The notes under the pieces: generated by a model
Seen by the model: the letters and a program-made list of their open reading frames with translations, nothing else
Told to the model about the DNA's origin: nothing
The model's database searches: none
Shown: positions 36,801-48,800 of the stretch, one piece after another
Numbering within the stretch: the first letter of the stretch is position 1
Layout of the letters: each line of letters opens with the position of its first letter
Origin: Symsagittifera roscoffensis
Taxonomy: Eukaryota; Xenacoelomorpha; Acoela; Convolutidae
Direction: 5' to 3'
NCBI RefSeq assembly: GCF_963678635.1
Contig: NC_087071.1
Coordinates: forward strand, 31,424,141 to 31,484,140
Length of the DNA: 60,000 bases
Made by a program: the position numbers and the translations under genes

Positions 36801-39800
36801 ATCGTTATTTATTTGATCTTCTTTTGTATCTGTGATTAAGGCAATGACACTATCATCAGTTGTTTCTAATTTTGTTAAAATTTCAGGCGAATTATCTGCA
36901 TCTTTACTTTTAGAAATGATGCTTTCATTGTTTGGCTTAGAATCATTTTTGTTTTGTTTTTCATCAAATGACGGACGCTTAGAAGCACTGATTATTTCAT
37001 CTACTAGACTTTTTTCATCAATTTTTTCCATTTCATTTTTTGTCTGTTCCACAGTCTGCTTTGTCTTGTCTTTGTTTTCCAAAACAATTCCGAAAATGTT
37101 TCCAGGATCGTCCGGAAAAAATTCAGCTGGTTTTGAAGTGTTCTTCAGCTTGTCTTTCAAATCGTCATTTTTAACCAACTTTTCAATTTTTGTTTCGTCA
37201 ATTTGAGTAACTTTTGAGTTTCTTGTCTCCGACGAATCTCTAAACGTACCTATAGGCGGTAGCACAAAATGAGGGGTTAAACGTGTCGGACTTCTGGTAT
37301 CTCGAATTATGGAATCAGATGATTTTATTTTACTGGCAGTAATCGAATGCGCATTTTCGGGCGACTCAATATGGGGCGACAAAGCTCTAAATTGAGTGTC
37401 ATTCACAATTTCGTCAGTTGAAAGACGAATAGCATTTTCCGAATCAAAAGATCTTTTAATAGGGTCCGGGTTTTGTTTTCGACTACGAAATTGATTTCGT
37501 CGATCGGCCAAACTTGGTTTTCTTGCCGATCTTGAAGTTTCGCTGCGGTCGTCGAAATTATCTCCATATAAGGAGTTTTGGTCGTCGTCAATTCGGGCTT
37601 GCTCGTCTATGCTTACAATAGACAAAGCTCGTGTACTCGGCCTTGTAATTTCCGACGCGTCAGCATTATGTTGGGTTGCTCTCCTAGATGCCGAATTTGT
37701 AAAAAGTAAAGATCTTGCGCTTCCTGGAGGCGAAAATGCTGGCAGCGCCGGTTGGAAATTCTGGAAACTATATTTCGGTGATTTCAATTTGCTTACTGTT
37801 TCAGAACTGCTACTTCTTACTTTATCTTTTTCATGGTCTTTTGGTAAATAAGACGAATCTGGGAAAAAGAATCTAGATCCGGTTTGTTTCTGGTGAGGAA
37901 AAGATCTGTTCAAGTTCGGAACTGGGACTGAACTTAGAGCGAGGTTTTCAGCAGAGCCGAGGTAGTTGAATTGATTGTTATTTGTTGGAGTAGGCGCGGA
38001 GATTTTCTTGACTTGGAATTTTTTGGCTCCTGAAATTAAAAAAAATCAATAAAAAGTTCAGTACAGGTTACAGGTTTTCTTCTGAGACGCACCGTTTTCC
38101 CCAGGGGACAAAATGGGGGTGAGGAATTGATAATTATGTTTAAGGAAGGGATTTTACCCGTCTAAAATGCTAACATAAATTGTCTTAAATGCTTACTACA
38201 AGGGATAGAGTAATTTGGGTTTGATTGAAACTGAACAAAATTTATGACATTCAAACTTATTTGTTTGTGAAATCCAATGAGAAACTTTAGATGATATTGA
38301 AAAACTTCTGAATGACAATCCATGACAAATTCTGGATTCGAGCAACAAAAACAGCGCAATGACTCTGGAGTCCATTGCGCAGTAGCAGAAGCTATCAAAC
38401 ACACACAAAAAAAAACAAAAATAGCAATAATTGTGTCAGAATCTTTGATTTTTCAGATCTGAAATAATCAAGAAAAACTAAAATTCAGAAAAACAAATTT
38501 CAAATTTGGAAGCAAACAGAAAACACACTAATATTTACTAAAAACAGATATGCGCTCACTAGCTGAAAACCGCCTTGTTTTACAATAATTTCTTTCTAAT
38601 CTACCAATTCTAATTAGACGATCGCTTTTAAAATCCATTTTACATTTTGTGCGAACAAGAGACAAAGTGTAGAATCCAAAAACTACAATTTTGAACGATG
38701 GCGGCGTCGTAATGAGTTTCAATACTTAAAAAAAGATTCTAACAATCAGTTTTTGTCATACAACAATTTCTAGCGTTTCATCTCACCGCCTTGCTTAACA
38801 AAAAAATACAATTTTGAAAACAATGGTTTTTAGTGATCTTTTGTGTGTTTTTATTGTTCTTTTGAGAAGATAGAAGAGGGACTGAACAGAGAAAATATTG
38901 AAGAAAAATATAACCAAAAAGTTAGTAAATTTTGGTTTTCCGAAAAGGCAAACAGATCTGATATCATTTTAAAAGCCTTGCCAAGCATGGATCGCAATGA
39001 AGAGGAAAATTATGTCTGTTCTGCTTCAAACGCTAGTAGCTTCAGTTGTTATACTTGTTCATCGAATTTTCAATTTTTCCTTCAGTTATTTGTTTTTTTT
39101 TCCTTCATCGTTTTTGAAAAACTCAAAAATTCGTAGCTTCATACGCCGAGCGTCTTGCATAATCTTTCTTTTACACAGCTTAGTTTTCAGATAATTGCAC
39201 GAAAAAGAAGAGAATGTTTCAAACTGTAAATCAAATCCAACAGCTGCGCCATAAACTTTTTCTAAAATAGTGTCTAAATCTTTTAAGCTTTAGTTGTCAA
39301 AATTATAAGCATACCTAACAGCTAGATGGAAAAAATTCAATGATTGGAAGGAAACAGAAAAACACGAATATTCACTAAAAGTTACGTTAATCGACTTTTT
39401 TTTTTACAAATATTGATCTAATTTTTCAAAAAAATTCATATTTCAAAACGCAACGTAAAATTATATAATATTAAGGCTCTTTGACTTTCATGAAAGTTTT
39501 TTTCGGCCAAACTTAATCAATTTGAGGATATTGAATAATTAAGTTAATTTTTCATTCCGCAGAGAAAAATAAATTTTTAAAGTCCATTTCCAAAATAAAA
39601 AGTGAGTCGCATTTTTCGTGAGCTTCAGTCTTTTGCTGTTCGATAGTGGGTTTGCTTTCTTTTCAAAACACGGAACAAGACTGCTCGTATCAGGGTAAAG
39701 CCCTGAATGTTCTGACTGCCTTTTAAAGCTTTATGGAGCAGTAATAACATTAAAAATTTCAATTTTTAGGAAAAAAATTTTTTTTGTTTTTTTTTTTACA

Positions 39801-42800
39801 TTTAATTTTTTTTCAAATAAAAATCATCTACCCACAAGCCATATAAAGTACAAAAGGATAGATTTTGCTCCTTGTAACAAAACCATTATGGCAAATAAGC
39901 TTCTCTCAACCAATTTGGAACGATTTTAAGACGGATTAACTCTCTGCTTACGCGTTAATTGTCCCAAATTGGCCAAAATGGCAATATTTAAACCCCCATA
40001 ACTTTATGAAAAGTGATCACACGTAAAATATCTTTTGAAATTTGAGTTTAAGACAACAATATCTTTTGAATGATACAAAAAAATTCCATCAAAAATGGTT
40101 AGTTAAAAAGTCGAAATTTGTCTGAAGAAAAAAAAACCTACCCCGAGCACAAATATTCCGTTACTTTCGTATCGAAAGTCGGAACAAAAACTGAGCTTAA
40201 TAACTAAACAAAATCATACTGGAGAAAGTAAAAACTGAGCGTAAACAATTTTTCAGACATTTCCTGAAAAAAAAGGAGAAAAAAAACAATCATCTGTCTT
40301 CACTACGTTCATCGACTCTTAAAAGATTCATCCTCTCAAATATTTTAATTACATTGAAAACTTTTGAATAATGTTTTTCTCAGAGTAAAGAGTTTTAGGT
40401 TTCCAAAACATTGCAAAATCAGAATCCAATATTTTTGGTTTTGCAAAACAGGAATTTGAATTTTTGAAAGGTAAGACAAAATGTATTGTTACAAATTATA
40501 TAGCTTCCTTGACCATCATGAGCTTAACAAATGAATTATAATGGAATTAAAATCCAATTCATGTCTCGAAACCACTTGATAAATACTTCCAATGGAACTA
40601 TTTTTGAGTTTGTGATGAACATTATTTCATTTTTTTGATTATGAAACTCCAGTGCGAAATCGCCGAGGGTCTATAGTTTTTAACAGTTTTAGTGGACAAT
40701 GTCCTAAATTTTAGAATTATTCTAATTAAGTCTTCGAAGTTTCACGCTTGCCTTTTTCGGCGTGAATTTATTTTTTGAAAATCCGTTTGCAAAATCAGTG
40801 CTGAAAGAAAAAAAAATTGGAACAAGTACGTTGAAATTAAGCGGAAAACGATGTCTTTGAAAAAACACAATCGTTTTGCTATGCAGTTTTGACCATTCAA
40901 ACACAATTTTATCAACTCAGTTGCATTTTTAACGCCGTTTCAATGTCTCAACATCAAAAAATTTTCAGAAAACTAAATTGGTGTCCATGAAATTTGCGAA
41001 ATACTAAATACTTTATAACGTGCGTTAGGTTCTATAATTAATGCTACTATCGGTGACGTTGAGCCTTTTAATCAATCAATAAGCGTTGTTTGTGGTAATT
41101 AGATTTCTTATATCAATTTTATGTGCTCGATCCATTGAAAAGTTGATTTCAGACATCAAAATGAATAGTTTTAAGTAAATTATCTTCAATCAAATTCGTT
41201 GACGGAACACGATATTATCAAAAGTTTGGCAGTAACTATATATTTGTTCATTTTACAGCTGTTCATTTTATGTCGATCAATGTTAGTAAAAGGAGCCTCT
41301 GAGTGTATAAGGGGTAAAATTATTGCTACAGTGATCCATATAAGCTCAACAAACTCACCTTGAAGTCTCAATTTCTCTTCAGCAGTCGAGGTCAAAGGGC
41401 GCACGGATAAAAGCTCGGTCAAGTTCACTTCAGTAACGCCTTCCGTGTCCCCATTAGGGTGAGAATGGGACGAGTTGATTTTAGGGAAGAATCCCCCACC
41501 TAAAGTAGATTTTCCTCAAAAATACCAAACAGATCGATGTTTTTTGTCGAGGGGGTTGCCGAAAATTTTATCGACCACGTTATAGGTTGAGCAAACTAAT
41601 TTTTTCGTGGTCCCTAATGATCTTTTTGTGCAGAAATCTACTGCGCCACAAGCAAAATATTGATAAAAGGAGCCAAAATTACTTATATAAGGTGAATTTT
41701 AGAAGGTTTTGACGAAAAAAATGCGGTCTAATATTCGCGTTGCTCCGTCAATTTTAATGTACAATGAACATTTTTACAGAAAAACTTTAAAAGACATCGG
41801 CGAAAAATTGAGTTCGTGAAAAATTAATATAGAGGAGCTGTTTGGTTGGTGAGAGTGTCGAGCTCCTGGCCCCCTCACAAACCGAACAAAAATTTTTATG
41901 TCAATTTTTTGCCGATATCTACTTTTAGACATCTAGTTTACGTTCATCGACGTTTATCAAGTATTTTTTCTATGATAGCGACCGAAAAATCTATCTTTTT
42001 TTTCGATCATTAAATGAATAAGATATCAAATTGATTTTTGCGAGCCTTTTTCGAGCCAAAAAAAGAAACGTAGAGTTAAAAAGAAACGTAGACTTCTTAA
42101 GAGTCCAAACTGCACTCACCCCCATTGCCTCCAACATCTGGCATGTCTTCTCCCCCCGATGGGAATATGGGTGAGGAGGAAGAGGGAAGTTCCAGTGGGG
42201 GTTCCATATTTGTGTTGCTGTAGGTTAAAGACCTGTCTGATGACTTAGGGGTTCTTGATGTCGACGAACAAGGACTATGTATTGGTCTGCAGCATCAATA
42301 AGAAAACGGTTATTTAAAAAAAAATTTGAACGTTTTTATAAAACGTTGGGTATCGAAACAGTTGAGAATGAAAATAGATCGTTTTTATCTGTGATAACGT
42401 GTTTTTAGGGAAAAACTATTATAATAACAAAAATGAACGCATTTAGAATAAAAGTATCTCAATTTTTTAGAGAACTTTTTCGAACATAAGCGGAAACTGA
42501 AATCAAAGGGCGTTGGTGAAAACGGAGTCTTAGTTTTTATAAATCAAACTAAGAAATTCATTCGCAAATTTCGGCGTGATAGATAAAATATGAGGAGGTT
42601 TGATTATGTTATGCCCTGTGGGAAAATCCATTGTCGAGCTTGTCTATCTTTTTTACTTTTTAAAAGAAGCTTTGAAAATTAATAAGAAAAATTTCTTGTT
42701 TGCTAGAAACTTTCATCCCATATAAACAAATTAGTTATATCACTAAGCTTTCAATATATTTCTTTAAGAGCTGTAGTTTTTTGGTGGTTTTTCAAAAGCA

Positions 42801-45800
42801 TGTAAATATTTTTCTAGAGCAGCTTTTAACCAAGTAAAACAACGTCAGTTTTGTAAATATATATATAAGCATTTTGTGTTATATCTGCATTTTGGTTTAT
42901 AATGGTCAGCTGAACAAACTAAAAACATTATAGAGATTAAAACTCACCATTTTGCGATTTTCTAACTGCAAACTATTAAATCTCACGTCAGAAAAGCGAT
43001 CGAATTAAAAGTACCTTGAAACGAAAAAACAAACCGAACAAATGCTCTTAAGTTTTTCTTAATCTGAACATCTAATCAGTTGATCTGAATGTATGTATTT
43101 GGACTGAGCAAAAGAAGAACATGTATTTTTGCACCTGCGAAAAAAAAATGAAGCGTATAATAGAAGTGTAGTTTTTCAGTCGTCCATCATTAAATGAATA
43201 AAATATCAAATTGACTTTTTGAGAGCCTTTCTTAGGCCAAAAAATCATTTCATGCCTGAAGGAATGGGATTTCAGTACCAATTTTAGTGTTGTAAAATCA
43301 ATATTTTATGAGAAAGAGTTTTAAAGTCTTCTAAAAGGTCCGATTGAATATCATCTGATCAAGTGATATCATTTAATAAAGTTTGAAAAAAATGAAAAGC
43401 TTACGGCCCAATTTCAAGTTTTATGCGTTGGTACAATTGGTCAGTCTTTCGATTTAAATACTAGGAATGTTTATGGGACATCATATTGCATTATTATGTA
43501 TTATGTGTCACAACAGATCATTTTGTTTTTACTGAACTTAGAACTGAAAGTGTCTCTCGGAAACTTTCCCGCATAGAAATCCTAAATTCAAAAACCGAAC
43601 AGCTTTTAATTTAATTTTAAGTTTTTGAAAAATGAGTTTTTGATTGCAAAAAAAAACAAATGCTTTTTCACTCGATGTGGTTTTCATTCTTCAGGCAAAT
43701 AGCGGCTTTATAACCGGTAGTTCTTTAACGGACTTTTTTTGCCATTGCATAATAATAAGTGTTGTTTCTGCTCTTTCCAGAGGATCCATGAAAAGCTATC
43801 AGGCCTGTCTAAGCATTTTCCTTTTCTATAATTTACCCACATGCCGTATTGACCCCATTTGCTGAGCAAAGCTCATTTAGTCTTTTTCTACATATCAACG
43901 CCCCAAGCGCAAAGTTTATAAATGAATATTTCACCGGTAATCACTTTCTTAAAGTAAACGGGAAAGCGGTTTGTCACTGTCAACATAGCCAACAACTGAT
44001 AATTAAATCGGTGAATATTGTTCTAATAAGACGTAAAGTGATTTAACTTCAATAATTTACTAGAACAATTTTAAGTTTTTTGCGAAGCAAACGAAGCTAT
44101 AAGTTTCAAAAATTCGAACCTCGAGCTATTTTGAAATAATAGTTCAAATTTCGAATTCTAAATTTTACATTTTTTTAACGCCTTAAATCCATTAGCTTCA
44201 AAAACTGCAAATCCATAAGATGTTTACTTAAAAATTCAAAAGTTGAAGAAATTTGAAAAATCAACCGGTTAACCGGTTTTTCTGTTTTCTGGTGTTTTTT
44301 TTTGCGCTGTCTGTTGGCAATGTTTTTGATGTTTTTTTGCTTAAAAAGCTTGCTTGGAAAAAAAAAATTTCGTCCAATTTCATTGCTGTCTTACAAAGCC
44401 TCATTTCGCGAACTGATTCGCTCTCTGAAATAAATTGAATGCTTTTAAAGTCTTATCGTTGGCTCAGAAATTTTTCCAATTTTGCAAACCAAATCGCTCA
44501 TTGAAATCATGAAATAACTTAGTAACTTCAAAGTTTGTTGTTTTAATGGCTGGATTAGAAAAAATTAACCTTTCTGTTAACCTTTTTGCTTTTTGAAATA
44601 ACTTGTTATATTTCAAACCTGTACCGCTTCAATATTTTGTTCATTGCTAACCAAAATGCTCTCAACTCAACGTATGATTTGACTCAACGTATACCATAAC
44701 CGCTTGAATGGCTAGATTGGAAAAAAAATTGCAACCGATTTGCTCTATGAAACATCTGAAAAAAATAGTAGCTTTAATAGCTATTTTAGAAAAGCGTTTA
44801 GTTTTAAGGCATACCTTGACATATTGCCGAAGTTTGACCCAAGACTTGCCGTGGTTTGACCAAAAATATCAAAGATCATAGTTTGAATAGCTCGCTATAA
44901 AAAACAATCAATTTCTGCGAAATGGATCACGCTATAAATTAACTTCAAATGTGTTTCAAGCTTAATGCTTGCGTTGCCTGCTTTAAAAAGCTTGAGTTTT
45001 CGGAAACTACTTCTTTTCATGAAATATTTTGAAAAAATTTAAAGCTTCATTGCTTTCAAGTAACTGCACTTAACAAAACTACAGCGTTCACCTAACTGGC
45101 TTAGAAACAATTAAAATCTTGCCTATTTTTGATATTATGGAATAAACTCAAGATTCGCCGCTCGCCGAAAAAAATTATTTTCGTGCAAATCAATTCAAGG
45201 TAAGAAATAAGACAAATGATATCATTGCTTAACTGGCTAGCTCAGAAAAACTTATTTTTCGGCGAATCGATTCAAGGTAAAAATGAACATGAAAAAGCTC
45301 AAAAGCATCATCATTTGAATAGCGGTATAGAACAATTTTAAGAAACTCCAAGTTGCTTGCAGACAAAAAATTCATTTTCATAAATTTTAAGGAAATCTAA
45401 TCATATTGATTAGATTTACATAAAAATTAAGTTTTTGTCAACATATGACTAACACGAACGATAATTTTTTTTGAGTATTTTGAAATTTTATTTGTTTCAA
45501 GAGCTTCAAGACTTGACTAACCTGCTCAAAAAAAAATTTTAGAAAAAAGTAATTTTTTTTTTATCGTAAAAAGTGAGAGAGTGAAAATGGCTTGCTTGGA
45601 CTAAGTTTTGCAAAAAAATGTATGTTTTGAACTGACAAAAGAAAATTTGAAACTTTTATCATTGGAAAGTCTTGGTTAGAAAAAGTCAAAATTTTCAAAT
45701 CGACCACAAAGAGACCACGTATAAAACAAAATGAAAATATTTCAGATTCATTGCCTGCTCGTATAAACCTTGAGGTTATGCAAATCGGTTCACTATGAAA

Positions 45801-48800
45801 TGACTCGATTATTTCAGTAATTTCAAGACTTGTTTGGCCTCTTCAAAAATACAAATTTTGCAAACCGATTCAAGGGATGAAAAACATGAAAATTTTACTG
45901 AAAAATTTAATAGTTTCAATAGCTTGCGTAGAAAAAACCAACTTTACTATGAGATTATTTGCGTTAAAAAAAAACCTTCAATTTTTATTGCTTGAAGGGC
46001 TTCCTTAGACAAACTTTTTTGCGAGTCAATTTCAAATTTAATTTAGCAAGAAAAATTTCANNNNNNNNNNNNNNNNNNNNNNNNNNNNNNNNNNNNNNNN
46101 NNNNNNNNNNNNNNNNNNNNNNNNNNNNNNNNNNNNNNNNNNNNNNNNNNNNNNNNNNNNNNNNNNNNNNNNNNNNNNNNNNNNNNNNNNNNNNNNNNNN
46201 NNNNNNNNNNNNNNNNNNNNNNNNNNNNNNNNNNNNNNNNNNNNNNNNNNNNNNNNNNNNTCTGATTGGTTGAGAGCTTCTTTTCGGCTTCTGGATTCTG
46301 ATTGGTCGACAGCTTCTTTTCGACTTTTAGATTGTGATTGGTTGAAGCATGTGAATCGGATCCTGGTTTTTGATTGGGTGAGATCTTCTTCTCGGCTCCT
46401 TGGTTCTGATTGGTTGAAGGGCTTGTATTCTTTGGCTTGTTTTCCGTTTCTTTTCTTGCATTGGCTGTAGAATTGGTTTTGACCGAAATCCTTTGTCGAG
46501 CTTCAGTATTTCGAGATTTTAAATCTTCCTCATCCGTTTTGTCAATTTCTTGAATTTCATCGTTATTTATTTGATCTTCTTTTGTATCTGTGATTAAGGC
46601 AATGACACTATCATCAGTTGTTTCTAATTTTGTTAAAATTTCAGGCGAATTATCTGCATCTTTACTTTTAGAAATGATGCTTTCATTGTTTGGCTTAGAA
46701 TCATTTTTGTTTTGTTTTTCATCAAATGACGGACGCTTAGAAGCACTGATTATTTCATCTACTAGACTTTTTTCATCAATTTTTTCCATTTCATTTTTTG
46801 TCTGTTCCACAGTCTGCTTTGTCTTGTCTTTGTTTTCCAAAACCATTCCGAAAATGTTTCCAGGATCGTCCGGAAAAAATTCAGCTGGTTTTGAAGTGTT
46901 CTTCAGCTTGTCTTTCAAATCGTCATTTTTAACCAACTTTTCAATTTTTGTTTCGTCAATTTGAGTAACTTTTGAGTTTCTTGTCTCCGACGAATCTCTA
47001 AACGTACCTATAGGCGGTAGCACAAAATGAGGGGTTAAACGTGTCGGACTTCTGGTATCTCGAATTATGGAATCAGATGATTTTATTTTACTGGCAGTAA
47101 TCGAATGCGCATTTTCAGGCGACTCAATATGGGGCGACAAAGCTCTAAATTGAGTGTCATTCACAATTTCGTCAGTTGAAAGGCGAATTGCGTTTTCCGA
47201 ATCAAAAGATCTTTTAATAGGGTCCGGGTTTTGTTTTCGACTACGAAATTGATTTCGTCGATCGGCCAAGCTTGGTTTTCTTGCCGATCTTGAAGTTTCG
47301 CTGCGGTCGTCGAAATTATCTCCATATAAGGAGTTTTGGTCGTCGTCGATTCGGGCTTGCTCGTCTATGCTTACAATAGACAAAGCTCGTGTACTCGGCC
47401 TTGTAATTTCCGACGCGTCAGCATTATGTTGAGTTGCTCTCCTAGATGCCGAATTTGTAAAAAGTAAAGATCTTGCGCTTCCTGGAGGCGAAAAAGCTGG
47501 CAGCGCCGGTTGGAAATTCTGGAAACTATATTTCGGTGATTTCAATTTGCTTACTGTTTCAGAACTGCTACTTCTTACTTTATCTTTTTCACGGTCTTTT
47601 GGTAAATAAGACGAATCTGGGAAAAAGAATCTAGATCCGTTTGTTTCTGGTGAGGAAAAGATCTGTTCAAGTTCGGAACTGGGACTGAACTTAGAGCGAG
47701 GTTTTCAGCAGAGCCGAGGTAGTTGAATTGATTGTTATTTGTTGGAGTAGGCGCGGAGATTTTCTTGACTTGGAATTTTTTGGCTCCTGAAATTTAAAAA
47801 AAATCAATAAAAAGTTCAGTACAGGTTACAGGTTTTCTTCTGAGACGCAACGTTTTCCCCAGGGGACAAAATGGGGGTGAGGAATTGATAATTATGTTTA
47901 AGGAAGGGATTTTACCCGTCTAAAATGCTTACATAAATTGTCTTAAATGCTTACTACAAGGGATAGAGTAATTTAGGTTTGATTGAAACTGAACAAAATT
48001 TATGACATTCAAACTTAGTTGTTTGTGAAATCCAATGAGAAACTTTAGATGATATTGAAAAACTTCTGAATGACAATCCATGACAAATTCTGGATTCGAG
48101 CAACAAAAACAGCGCAATGACTCTGGAGTCCATTGCGCAGTAGCAGAAGCTATCAAACACACACAAAAAAAAACAAAAATAGCAATAATTGTGTCAGAAT
48201 CCTTGATTTTTCAGATCTGAAATAATCAAGAAAAACTAAAATTCAGAAAAACAAATTTCAAATTTGGAAGCAAACAGAAAACACACTAATATTTACTAAA
48301 AACAGATATGCGCTCACTAGCTGAAAACCGCCTTGTTTTACAATAATTTCTTTCTAATCTACCAATTCTAATTAGGCGATCGCTTTTAAAATCCATTTTA
48401 CATTTTGTGCGAACAAGAGACAAAGTGTAGAATCCAAAAACTACAATTTTGAACGATGGCGGCGTCGTAATGAATTTCAATACTTAAAAAAAAGATTCTA
48501 ACAATCAGTTTTTGTCACACAACAATTTCTAGCGTTTCATCTCACCGCCTTGCTTAACAAAAAAATACAATTTTGAAAACAATGGTTTTTAGTGATCTTT
48601 TGTGTGTTTTTAATGTTCTTTTGAGAAGATAGAAGAGGGACTGAACAGAGAAGTTATTGAAAAAAAATATTTAAAAAATATAACCAAAAAGTTAGTAAAT
48701 TTTGTTTTTCCGAAAAGGCAAACAGATCTGATATCATTTTAAAAGCCTTGCCAAGCATGGATCGGAATGAAGAGGAAAATTCTGTCTGTTCTGCTTCAAA

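Noticed and set aside
35911-37206. Plus-strand frames of 90-132 codons opposite the giant exon
   Set aside because: They are antisense shadows. The minus strand has a 1,239-codon frame with splice sites and phase agreement.
40140-40210. Helitron 3' end (hairpin followed by CTGA)
   Set aside because: The CTRR word is not kept after the hairpin in the 27-kb copy, and the base following is not the expected T.
41840-41900. Possible tRNA (T-arm-like GAGTGTCGAGCTCCT on the complementary strand, also at 51250)
   Set aside because: No D-arm, anticodon arm or matching acceptor stem could be folded around it.
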